From contig NZ_AOHO01000055.1 in the NCBI RefSeq assembly GCF_000342005.1, positions 241,329 to 305,328 on the forward strand: a DNA stretch of 64,000 nt. The letters are read 5' to 3'. Positions 49,801-57,410 of this stretch are shown piece by piece. The translations under genes and the position numbers were made by a program. The DNA comes from Amycolatopsis decaplanina DSM 44594 (lineage in GTDB: Bacteria > Actinomycetota > Actinomycetes > Mycobacteriales > Pseudonocardiaceae). The notes below the pieces were generated by a model. The model was not told where the DNA came from. It saw only the letters and a list, made by a program, of their open reading frames with translations, and made no database searches. How positions within the stretch are numbered: position 1 is the stretch's first letter; every line of letters begins with the position of its first letter.

Positions 49801-50852
49801 TGTCGTACCTCACCGAACTGAGCGATCTCGTCCGGTTGCACGCACGGGTGCAAGGCCTTCCCGGCGCGCTGTGCCGGGAGATACTCGAACGCATCGAGCA
49901 CACCGACGGCGAGGGACCCGGCTCCTGGTGCGGGGAATGGGCGCTCGCCGCCGACCGGATGGCCGGGACGGGACGTCATCTCGACGCCTGCAAGCTGAAC
50001 AACCTGGCGCGCTTTCCCTTTCCGGCGAACCCGGCGCAGGAGCGCGCCGCACACCGTTGCGTGGCCCAGTTCGATCAATGGCGGTCGGACCGGGGAGGGA
50101 TCGATCGGCTCGAGCTGGAGCTGTCCGGGCACCGCGTGCCGGTGTGGGCCACCGGCCTCGATCCCGGTGCGTCCCGTCCGCTGCTGTTGTTCATCGGCGG
50201 GATCGTGAGCGTCAAGGAGCAATGGGCACCCTCACTGCCGGCGGCCAGGAAGCTCGGCATGGCCGCGGTCGCCGCGGAAATGCCCGGTGTGGGGGAAAAC
50301 CCGATGACCTACGACCACGACAGCTGGCGGATGCTTTCCGGCCTGCTCGACAAGATCAGCGAGATCGCCCCGGTTCGCGAGGTATACGCGGTCGCCATGA
50401 GCTTCAGCGGGCACCTCGCGCTGCGCTGCGCCGCACACGACCCGCGGCTGCGCGGCCTGGTGACCGTCGGCCCACCGGTATCGGCCTTCTTTCAGGACCG
50501 CACCTGGTGGACAGGGGTACCCGAAACCACGAAGCGGACCCTTGCCCATCTCCTCGGAATCCCGAAAAGCGAGGTTCCGGGACGTCTCGACGCCTTCGCC
50601 CTCCGGCCCGACGAGCTCGCCCGGGTCAAGGTGCCCGTGTATTCCGTGGTCAGCCTCCGGGACGAGATCATTCCCTCCGCCGACACTCGCCTCCTCGAGC
50701 GGCACCTGGCGAAGTTCAAGTCGATTCGGTTCGACGACGTACACGGCTCACCCGGTCATGTGCTGCGGACCAAGCTGTGGATCGTCCGTTCCGTCCTCCG
50801 CCTCCGTACTGCCGGATACTCGGCCTCGTTCATCAAGGGGTTCAATGGATAA
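49800..50852 (+). CDS. Alpha/beta-fold enzyme of the tetronate acetate-eliminating class
   Basis: The 350-residue protein has an N-terminal helical region of about 110 residues and an alpha/beta-hydrolase domain: LLLFIGGIVSVKEQWAPSLP, nucleophile elbow YAVAMSFSGHLALRCAAH, acid region SLRDEIIPSADT and His in VHGSPGHVL. The AbyA5/Agg5 class uses this fold to remove acetate from the acetylated tetronate and leave an exocyclic double bond. The start is ATG 49800, overlapping the acyltransferase stop by one base. Gene order (FkbH, ACP, E2, this) is the full cassette. Confidence 0.9.
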   Translation: MSYLTELSDLVRLHARVQGLPGALCREILERIEHTDGEGPGSWCGEWALAADRMAGTGRHLDACKLNNLARFPFPANPAQERAAHRCVAQFDQWRSDRGGIDRLELELSGHRVPVWATGLDPGASRPLLLFIGGIVSVKEQWAPSLPAARKLGMAAVAAEMPGVGENPMTYDHDSWRMLSGLLDKISEIAPVREVYAVAMSFSGHLALRCAAHDPRLRGLVTVGPPVSAFFQDRTWWTGVPETTKRTLAHLLGIPKSEVPGRLDAFALRPDELARVKVPVYSVVSLRDEIIPSADTRLLERHLAKFKSIRFDDVHGSPGHVLRTKLWIVRSVLRLRTAGYSASFIKGFNG

Positions 50853-52062
50853 GCTATCCGTGGATGTCTGTGTGGTCGGCGGCGGCCCGGCCGGGATGAC
50901 ACTCGGCCTGGAACTCGCTCGCCGCGGATGCGACGTCGTCGTCGTGGAGCAGACCGGTCATTTCAACCGATCGTTCCGAGGGGAAACGATTTCCCCGGAC
51001 GCCGTATCACTGCTGGCTCGTCTCGGGATCCTGGAGAGCATCACGGCCGCCGGCGCGCTGGTGAATCGGAAGATGAAGCTCACGGAACACGGGCGAACAC
51101 TTCTGGAAGTCGATTTCGACGACTTTCCCCATCGCCATCGTCACCCGCTGGATGTACCTCAGCCGACCTTGCTGGCCATCCTGGAGCAGGAAGCCGATCG
51201 GCACACCGGCTTCGCACTGCTGCGGAACACTTCGGCGATCGGCCTCGTGGAATCCGACGGGGCAGTCGTGGGCATTCGCAGCCGAGGTCCGGCCGGCGAG
51301 CAGGAGATCCGGGCACGGCTGACCGTCGGAGCCGATGGCCGGTACAGCAAAGTGCTCGAAATGTCCGGCCTTCGTTATCGCCGGACACCGCTGGAGCGCG
51401 ATGTCGTGTGGCTGAAGCTTCCCGCTCCACCGGACTGGACGAGCGACACTTACCACATCCGGATCGCCGGTGGCCGCCACGGCCTCTTCATCCCGACCTA
51501 TCCGGACCTCGTGCGAATCGGCTTCAACATCCCCAAGGGCGGGCTCCAGACCCTTCGACGAGCAGGTCTGACGGGTTTGCATACCAGGCTGGACGAACTC
51601 GCTCCCGAGCTCGGCGACCTGGTCCGCGGCAGTATCCAAAGCTGGTCGGACACCTCGGTTCTGGACATCTTCACGAGCGTCGTCCCCCAGTGGTCCCGGC
51701 CGGGCCTGCTGCTCATCGGGGACGCCGCGCACACCCTCTCGCCGATCTTGGGCCAAGGGGTGAGCCATGCCTTGTTCGATGCCATGACACTCGCACCGCT
51801 CCTCTCCGAGGTGCTGAGCAAGGGGCGGGATGAAGTGACGATGGCGGCCAGGCAATTCCAGCGGATCAGGGAGCCCAGCGTACGGCGTTCCCGTTCACTG
51901 CAACTTCAACAGGAAAGAATGTTCACCTTTTCCGACCCGCTGAGGGTGCTCCTGCGGTCCACGTTCTACCGATCACTGAACCGAAACCCCTGGCTGAAGC
52001 GAAGGTTACTGAACAACGCCTTCTTCCAACTCCAACAATCAGCGGGGAGCTCCGTCACATAG
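50845..52062 (+). CDS. FAD-dependent monooxygenase/oxidoreductase
   Basis: The 405-residue protein is a group A flavoprotein: VDVCVVGGGPAGMTLGLELA (Rossmann GxGxxG), VGADGRYSKV and GLLLIGDAAHTLSPILGQGV (the GD motif of FAD binding). The start ATG 50845 overlaps the previous gene by eight bases. It could hydroxylate or epoxidise the acyl chain or tetronate. Flavoproteins of related fold (PyrE3 class) also act in spirotetronate ring formation, so that alternative should be kept open. A rare TTA leucine codon at 52006-52008 may make translation depend on the bldA-type tRNA. Confidence 0.9.
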   Translation: MDKLSVDVCVVGGGPAGMTLGLELARRGCDVVVVEQTGHFNRSFRGETISPDAVSLLARLGILESITAAGALVNRKMKLTEHGRTLLEVDFDDFPHRHRHPLDVPQPTLLAILEQEADRHTGFALLRNTSAIGLVESDGAVVGIRSRGPAGEQEIRARLTVGADGRYSKVLEMSGLRYRRTPLERDVVWLKLPAPPDWTSDTYHIRIAGGRHGLFIPTYPDLVRIGFNIPKGGLQTLRRAGLTGLHTRLDELAPELGDLVRGSIQSWSDTSVLDIFTSVVPQWSRPGLLLIGDAAHTLSPILGQGVSHALFDAMTLAPLLSEVLSKGRDEVTMAARQFQRIREPSVRRSRSLQLQQERMFTFSDPLRVLLRSTFYRSLNRNPWLKRRLLNNAFFQLQQSAGSSVT

Positions 52063-52192
52063 CCCGTCTTCACCCATTCTGCCGCGCACCATATGCCACA
52101 GGGGGAGCCAGTCAGCTGGCTTCTTCCGGCCTACCGCAAACCCCGGAAAGAATCGCTGCGTCCTGAACAAATGCAGAAAGGTAGGTATCAGC

Positions 52193-52429
52193 GTGCGTCG
52201 AATCTTCTCGGCTCTACTCGTCACCGCGACCGTGATCGCGGTCCCCGTCGCGGCCTCCACGGCCGCCACCGCGGCCCCGCTGCCGGAAGCCGTGGCGGCG
52301 AGCGGCGTGGACCTCGGGGTACGGCTGGGTGGGCTGGCCGGGATGGTCCATGTCGACCGCGGATGTGTTTCCGAAGAGCTGACCGGGAAGCTCTTGCGCC
52401 TCGATCAGTATCTGGCCATCGGCTGCTGA
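52193..52429 (+). CDS. Small secreted protein with two Cys, unknown
   Basis: The 78-residue product starts at GTG 52193 after AAAGGTAGG. It has a signal peptide (RRIFSALLVTATVIAVPVAA, cleavage near ATA-AP) and a mature part of about 50 residues with GVDLGVRLGGLAGMVHVDRG and two Cys, the second at the very C-terminus, which could form a disulphide. No family recognised. It lies at the end of the tetronate operon and is closed by its own terminator. A role in signalling, resistance or export is open. Confidence 0.65.
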   Translation: MRRIFSALLVTATVIAVPVAASTAATAAPLPEAVAASGVDLGVRLGGLAGMVHVDRGCVSEELTGKLLRLDQYLAIGC

Positions 52430-52452
52430 ACCGCGACAGGCGTTGATCCCGT

Positions 52453-52491
52453 GGTGCCGCCCGGTCGCCGGTCCGGGCGCCGGGCGGCACC
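52453..52491 (+). terminator. Terminator after the small secreted protein
   Basis: GGTGCCGCCCGG pairs with CCGGGCGGCACC (12 bp) around a 15-base GC-rich loop, 23 bp after the stop. A CTCTT run follows. Confidence 0.75.
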
Positions 52492-52508
52492 CTCTTCGAA
52501 AGGCTCCA

Positions 52509-53336
52509 ATGAACGGCAGCAGTACTCGTTTTGTGGAACGACCCGGCGGAAAAATCGCCTGCACGGTGATCGGGGAAGGCCGGCTTGTGGTGTGTTCCCC
52601 CAGTCTCGGCGATCTCAGGAGCACCTTCACCTATCTCGCCGAAGATCTGGCGTCCGCCGGCTTCAAGGTGATCTCGGCCGACTTGCGGGGCCATGGTGGT
52701 TCGACCGTAAGCTGGCCGTCCTATTCGGCCGATGACGTCGCCGACGATCTGCTCGCCATCGCCCGCGCGCATGATGCGGACTCGGTGGTATTGCTCGGAA
52801 ACGGTTTCAGCGGCGGCGCCGCCGTCATCGCCGCCAGCAAGGCGCCCGAACTGGTCTCCGGGGTGATTCTCAGTGGCGCCGTCGTCCGGGACGTGCAGCT
52901 CGGCCCGGCCGAGAGGGCGATGATGCGGCTGGCGACCTTGCCGCGGCTGGGACAGACCTTGTGGATGTCCTACTGGCCCAAGCTTTTCGGCTTCGAGAAA
53001 CCGGACAATTTCGAACTGCGCCGTCAGGAACTGGCCGACAACCTCGCTGAGCCCGGCCGGTTCGCGGCCGCCAGGGAAATGCTCAGGAGCAGCCGGACCT
53101 CCGCGGAGAACGCGCTCGGCCAGGTCACCTGTCCCACGCTCGTTCTGATGGGCGACCAGGATCCGGACTTCCGGGATCCCACCGTCGAGGCGCAGAACAC
53201 CGCGGCTCGTCTCGGTGGTCCGGCGACCGTCGTGATGGTCCCGGGGGCCGGGCACTATCCGCACACCGAGGACATGGAAACCGTCGTTCCGGTGGTGGTC
53301 GACTTTCTCGGCACCGTGGCGCCCGCCAGGTCCTGA
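52509..53336 (+). CDS. Alpha/beta hydrolase
   Basis: The 275-residue enzyme has ISADLRGHGGSTVSWPSYSA, the nucleophile motif VVLLGNGFSGGAAVIAA (Ser in GFSGG), the acid region LVLMGDQDPDFRDP and a C-terminal His in GAGHYPHTED. It looks like a small-molecule esterase or lactonase. GAAAGG precedes the ATG. It lies between the tetronate operon and the LuxR-type regulator (convergent, two-base gap). A thioesterase, resistance or unrelated role cannot be separated from sequence. Confidence 0.88.
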   Translation: MNGSSTRFVERPGGKIACTVIGEGRLVVCSPSLGDLRSTFTYLAEDLASAGFKVISADLRGHGGSTVSWPSYSADDVADDLLAIARAHDADSVVLLGNGFSGGAAVIAASKAPELVSGVILSGAVVRDVQLGPAERAMMRLATLPRLGQTLWMSYWPKLFGFEKPDNFELRRQELADNLAEPGRFAAAREMLRSSRTSAENALGQVTCPTLVLMGDQDPDFRDPTVEAQNTAARLGGPATVVMVPGAGHYPHTEDMETVVPVVVDFLGTVAPARS

Positions 53337-53338
53337 CG

Positions 53339-54367
53339 TCAGGGCTCCTGCGGCGCTCGAGAGACGGATCGCTGGGCGCTGTCCGCGACCGGGTTGGGAA
53401 CCAAGCCACGGAAGGCCACCTGAAGGCCGGCCTGGAACCGGGTCCGGGCACCCAGTGATTCGATCAGGGAGACCAGTCTGCGCTGGAACGTGCGATAGGA
53501 CAATCCGAGTTGCCGCGCGATGGCCTGGTCGGGAAGTCCGGCCGTGAGCAACCCGATGAGACGGAGATCTTCGGTGCTGATCGAGTCCGCGGACAGCTCC
53601 CCCCTGTTCGCCGCCGACAGCGGAACGGCCGATCGCCACAACACCTCGAAGAACGCACCCAGCGCGTCCAGCAGAGCCGAGGGATGAACGATGACAACGC
53701 TCTCGATCATGGTCGGATCCGACTGAAGCGGCAGCATGGCACGGCGGCTGTCCGACAAGATGAGTTTGACCGGCGCCTCGGGAAGCACCCTCGCCTGCTC
53801 CCCGCGCGCGATCGCGGGTTCGACCTCGGTCTGCAGACTGCGCGTCTCCAGTCCGGCCGTGTCATAGAGCGCGCGGAACACGACACCTCGTTCCAGCATC
53901 TGCGCCTCGACCGGGGCGAGCACCTTGGGTGCCACCACATAGGGATGCTTGTCGACGAAGCGAATCTCGTTGCTGGTACCGCGGAGGAACTGTTCGACCC
54001 GTTGCGCCACCGCGTCCGCGCCGGTGATGACCTCGACCAGTTCGGAGGGCTCCCAGCCGACGGCGGTACGGAGATTGCGAGCCGAGAGTTGCTCGGCATA
54101 GATCCGGGCACGCTTGATCCGTTCCTGTTGCTCGAGGAGCAGTACTTCGAGCGCGGCATCGGGGGCGGGAGTCGTGAACGCCGGCGGGCAGTGCTCTGTA
54201 CGGATGACCAGGCTGAGGGCCTCCAGCCTGTCCAACAGTCGCCGAAGCTGCTCCCCTCCAAGCCCGGTTTGACCACGGATGTCTTCGAAGGTGACCGGCG
54301 GGCTGTCGACGAGGAACTCATAGACGGTCTGCGCGGCTGCGTCCAAACCTACAATCTCAAGCATCAT
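53339..54367 (-). CDS. TrmB-like/LuxR-type transcriptional regulator
   Basis: The 342-residue protein has an N-terminal winged helix of TrmB type (AAQTVYEFLVDSPPVTFEDI then LRRLLDRLEALSLV). A middle sensor domain resembles phospholipase-D-fold regulators. The C-terminal LuxR helix-turn-helix reads STEDLRLIGLLTAGLPDQAI then ARQLGLSYRTFQRRLVSLIE. Proteins of this design often sit inside polyketide clusters as pathway regulators. The stop lies two bases from the convergent hydrolase stop. Its target is probably the tetronate genes, by position. Confidence 0.88.
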   Translation of the reverse strand: MMLEIVGLDAAAQTVYEFLVDSPPVTFEDIRGQTGLGGEQLRRLLDRLEALSLVIRTEHCPPAFTTPAPDAALEVLLLEQQERIKRARIYAEQLSARNLRTAVGWEPSELVEVITGADAVAQRVEQFLRGTSNEIRFVDKHPYVVAPKVLAPVEAQMLERGVVFRALYDTAGLETRSLQTEVEPAIARGEQARVLPEAPVKLILSDSRRAMLPLQSDPTMIESVVIVHPSALLDALGAFFEVLWRSAVPLSAANRGELSADSISTEDLRLIGLLTAGLPDQAIARQLGLSYRTFQRRLVSLIESLGARTRFQAGLQVAFRGLVPNPVADSAQRSVSRAPQEP

Positions 54368-54581
54368 TCGATCCTCTCGCTTACCTCACCTCGATCTGAC
54401 GGCAAGACCTGGCGAGAAGTCGAAACTGGCCAGAATGCGCCATAGCTCGAGATTGACGATTCGCGTGTTCATCCAGAATTATAGGACCCACGGCAGCGCA
54501 TGGATCGAGCGCAGGGATAGGTACGAAATCGTCACAAGGAGTGCGAAATAGTCGCCCGGGGACGGCGACAGGAGAGGGAAG

Positions 54582-54618
54582 CCGGGTGGAACAAGTGGCG
54601 CAGCACTGTTCCACCCGG
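54582..54618 (-). terminator. Terminator after the SDR gene
   Basis: CCGGGTGGAACA and its exact complement form a 12-bp stem around a 13-base loop, 27 bp past the SDR stop on the minus strand, followed there by CTTCCCTCTCCTG. Confidence 0.8.
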
Positions 54619-54645
54619 CACTTCCTTATCCATATCCCGATTTCG

Positions 54646-55566
54646 TCAGCAGTATGCCGAAGACGGTCCCGCCTCTGATGTTTCAGCCCAGGGAAGCTGC
54701 CTGCCGAGCACATCCTCGGTCATCTCTTCGAGTGCTCGCCGAACGGGGGCACGCAGCAGCTCGGGTTCCGGCTGTACGATCTCTTTGCCCTTGAGATAGA
54801 ATTCGCGTGCCTTCGGCCGCATCGTAGCGGCATACAGCACGTTGTCGGCCGCCTCGGAAACCACGCCTCCCGGCAGCACCACCAACTTTCGCCGCAACTT
54901 CGTTTCGGCGACGCCAGGATCAAGACAGACTGCCGTACATCGGCTTTCCGCGAAGGCTGACGCCAGCGACGCGGTGTGCACCGCCAAAGCGAACTTCGAC
55001 TGCGCGTAGGCGATCAGGGGATGATAGCGCCGGCTGTCGGCAAAGCCCGGGCCTATCGTCCTCGCCTGCCGATGTATGTCGCAGACAACGTTGACAACGC
55101 GACAACAACGAGCCGCCAGCAGCAGGTCGTAGAGTTCGGCGACCAGCAGAACCGGAGAAAGGTAATTCACCTGGAAGATCGACTCGTTACCGTCCTCGGT
55201 CAGCGTGCGTGGATGCTGACCGGCGGTAGCGGCGTTGTTGATGAGAATGTCGATGTGGTCGAAGGTCGTCCGAATCGACGCGGCCATACGCCGCACGTCG
55301 GCAAAGGAACGCAGGTCACCCAAGATCGGAACGATACTGGTGCCGGGGTGAGCCGGAGCCAGCTCGGCGGCGAGCGCACTCAGCAGAGAAGCCGACTTGC
55401 CGTGCACCAGCAGAGTATCGACGATCCCAGCGAGACGATGCGACACCGCTTCGCCGATACCGTCCGTCGCCCCGGTGACGAGTGCCAATAGCCTTCGCCC
55501 GGACGATGTGGCGATTCTCCGTTCCGACCGGCCACGAGCAACCGAATTGATTTCCACTGATTCCAT
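54646..55566 (-). CDS. Short-chain dehydrogenase/reductase
   Basis: The 306-residue NAD(P)-dependent oxidoreductase has the cofactor motif LVTGATDGIGEAV, LINNAATAGQ and the active YAQSKFALAV. Compared with retinol-dehydrogenase-like relatives (VNVSSLAHRQA), the Ser of the catalytic tetrad is Cys here (VNVVCDIHRQA). The family call is firm; whether the enzyme keeps normal activity is uncertain. It is transcribed alone toward the LuxR gene with a terminator behind it, and may decorate the tetronate or be unrelated. Confidence 0.88.
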   Translation of the reverse strand: MESVEINSVARGRSERRIATSSGRRLLALVTGATDGIGEAVSHRLAGIVDTLLVHGKSASLLSALAAELAPAHPGTSIVPILGDLRSFADVRRMAASIRTTFDHIDILINNAATAGQHPRTLTEDGNESIFQVNYLSPVLLVAELYDLLLAARCCRVVNVVCDIHRQARTIGPGFADSRRYHPLIAYAQSKFALAVHTASLASAFAESRCTAVCLDPGVAETKLRRKLVVLPGGVVSEAADNVLYAATMRPKAREFYLKGKEIVQPEPELLRAPVRRALEEMTEDVLGRQLPWAETSEAGPSSAYC

Positions 55567-56078
55567 GAATCACAACCTTCTATCCACTGGCGACCCTTGC
55601 CATCGTGCGCAGAACCGGCAATTCCCAGCCGATCAATCCCACGTCGCTAGGCAGCTATCCAAGGCGCGCACCATGCCCCGACCAGCCAAGCCCGGCATAA
55701 CCAGACCGTCAGCGAACAGAGGCACAACTCATGAGAAAACGTCGCATCGCAGAGTCACGGCCTCAGGCTTCGATCACCCCCCCATCTCGCCCGACCAGCG
55801 GTCAGCGCGCGACCGATGCTTAACGTCATGCAATACTGGCGCGAGCACAAATTAGACACAACACCCGATCGTGTGGTTCGATTACATCCTCCGAGTAGGA
55901 TGCGAATTGTCTTCGGCTCCGGTTTTACCTGCACAATTGAGCTGCAACGTCCAGGTGACCACCACCTGGACGCATCGCCTCATCACTCGAATGGCACAGC
56001 AGGAAGTCCGGCCCCCCTCCGGCCGAACTCGGCCGAAGAAAATCCGTGACCGAACCGGCCGCGAGCACGGATCAGGCG
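55567..56078. other. Intergenic region
   Basis: This 512-bp stretch between the SDR start and the sigma factor stop holds the SDR promoter region and, at 55948-55972, a hairpin about 105 bp past the sigma stop. A 77-residue plus-strand frame at 55816-56049 has no ribosome site and an unlikely composition, so I do not call it. Confidence 0.6.
55948..55972. terminator. Hairpin downstream of the sigma factor gene
   Basis: CGTCCAGGTG and its exact complement CACCTGGACG form a 10-bp stem with a five-base loop. Neither side has a T-run, so it may be a terminator or a protein-binding site. Confidence 0.5.
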
Positions 56079-56567
56079 CTAACCCGTGTAGCAGTTGTTG
56101 ATCCGGCGGCGAATGCGGTAAAGAGCCGAATACGTTCCCTGCGGAGTGGTATGCAGAACTTTCGCGATCTCCGCGGACGGCAGGCCATCGGTGACCATCG
56201 ACACCAACTTCCGGTCACGCTGCGGAAAGTTGGCAAGTCGGCGCACGAGCCAATGCGCCTCGGCTCTGTCACATACGGATTCGGAGGGATCTTGAGGACT
56301 GGCCGGGAACAGCCGTCGGTCCCGAGCCATTCGTACGGCCACCGTGGTACGGCGGTTCTCGTCGATACACAATCTGATCACGACCGTGACGAGAAACTGC
56401 GGTAGTCGCTCCAGATCGAGGTCGGGATAACAGGCTCCGCGAACGAGCGCCTCATGCACGATGTCCTCCGGGTCGGCGCTCGGGGAACACCTGCTCGCCG
56501 CCACTCGGATCAGAAACTCGCGCAATTTGACGGATTCCCGCCAGTAGGTGCTGGGCGAGTCGATCAT
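56079..56567 (-). CDS. ECF-like RNA polymerase sigma factor
   Basis: The 162-residue protein has a sigma-70 region 2 (KLREFLIRVAASRCSPSADP, EDIVHEALVRG, LPQFLVTVVIRLCIDENRRT) and a region 4 helix-turn-helix (LANFPQRDRKLVSMVTDGLP then SAEIAKVLHTTPQGTYSALY). The start is set at ATG 56567 behind GGGGAGCGTC; the upstream in-frame extension lacks a ribosome site. No anti-sigma gene is adjacent. It is divergent from the subtilisin-inhibitor gene, so it might drive the protease/inhibitor pair, but no promoter motif was identified. Confidence 0.85.
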   Translation of the reverse strand: MIDSPSTYWRESVKLREFLIRVAASRCSPSADPEDIVHEALVRGACYPDLDLERLPQFLVTVVIRLCIDENRRTTVAVRMARDRRLFPASPQDPSESVCDRAEAHWLVRRLANFPQRDRKLVSMVTDGLPSAEIAKVLHTTPQGTYSALYRIRRRINNCYTG

Positions 56568-56904
56568 GACGCTCCCCGGACCGGCATCTGAGGTCGCTCC
56601 CGTACAGAGACTTTCGGCCAACGTATTTGTTCCACGAACGGCCGCGCACAAGACGGGACCGCTTCATGAAGGAACGCTAACCTTACCTGGATGACAAGAC
56701 CAGGGTCTTAGGACCTCGTCCGCGCGTCCGTTGGACTGTGTGGTGGCAGGCGCGACGGCCATACGATTCAATCGCGTGAGATCTGACGACGCACCGCGAA
56801 AACATGATAGAGGCGATGCACCGGATGACTGCGTACCCATTGCCCGGGATGTCTTCCGATCGTCAGACGCGAACACGTAGACGGAAAGAAGGCGAAGATT
56901 CGAA
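56568..56904. other. Intergenic region between sigma factor and inhibitor genes
   Basis: This 337-bp divergent gap should carry both promoters. I see no recognisable -35/-10 pair, repeat or operator. Open frames on the minus strand here are shadows. Confidence 0.6.
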
Positions 56905-57333
56905 GTGATCCACAAATACGCTCTTTGGCCGTTGCTGGCCATGATCCTGGTCGTGCATGCCGGAACCGCCGGCGCGACAAGCGCCGCTACCGTGGCAGAC
57001 CCACCGTCTCAACAGCCCAAGCCGTTCGCACAAATGGAACTGAAGGTATCCGACGGGCCGACCGGGTCGGTCGTCGCGCGCACGCGGTACCTGTACTGCG
57101 ACCCGACGGGCGGCAACCATCCCCATGGAACCGGCGCCTGTCATGATCTCGATGTCGCCCACGGTAATCTCGAGAGTTTGCCAGGCGCACCCGGCAAACC
57201 CTGCCCCGGGCTTTACGCGCCGGTGAAGGTCACCGCGTTGGGCGACTGGCGAGGTCAGCCGGTGTATTTCAACCGCACCTACCGGAACCAGTGCGTTCTC
57301 CGCATCAGCACGGGGCCGGTGTTCCAGTTCTAG
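56905..57333 (+). CDS. Subtilisin inhibitor-like (SSI family, I16) protein
   Basis: The 142-residue secreted protein starts at GTG 56905. It has a signal peptide (LWPLLAMILVVHAGTAGATS) and the four SSI cysteines (65, 79, 100, 130) in YLYCDPTGGNHPHGTGAC and KPCPGLYAPVKVTALGDW with a later NQC. In SSI the reactive bond follows CPM; here it reads CPG-L, so P1 is Gly102. The family blocks subtilisins outside the cell as a dimer. Its stop faces, across 77 bp, the stop of a large subtilase, the obvious candidate partner. Confidence 0.93.
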   Translation: MIHKYALWPLLAMILVVHAGTAGATSAATVADPPSQQPKPFAQMELKVSDGPTGSVVARTRYLYCDPTGGNHPHGTGACHDLDVAHGNLESLPGAPGKPCPGLYAPVKVTALGDWRGQPVYFNRTYRNQCVLRISTGPVFQF

Positions 57334-57410
57334 GAGTTCACTGGGGCCTCAGCACGCCGATCGCCGCGCGAGGAGATCACTTCTCCATCGCGCGGCGATC
57401 GGATAGAGCC

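Noticed and set aside
55816..56049. 77-residue plus-strand open frame
   Set aside because: No ribosome site, unlikely composition, and a hairpin inside the frame.
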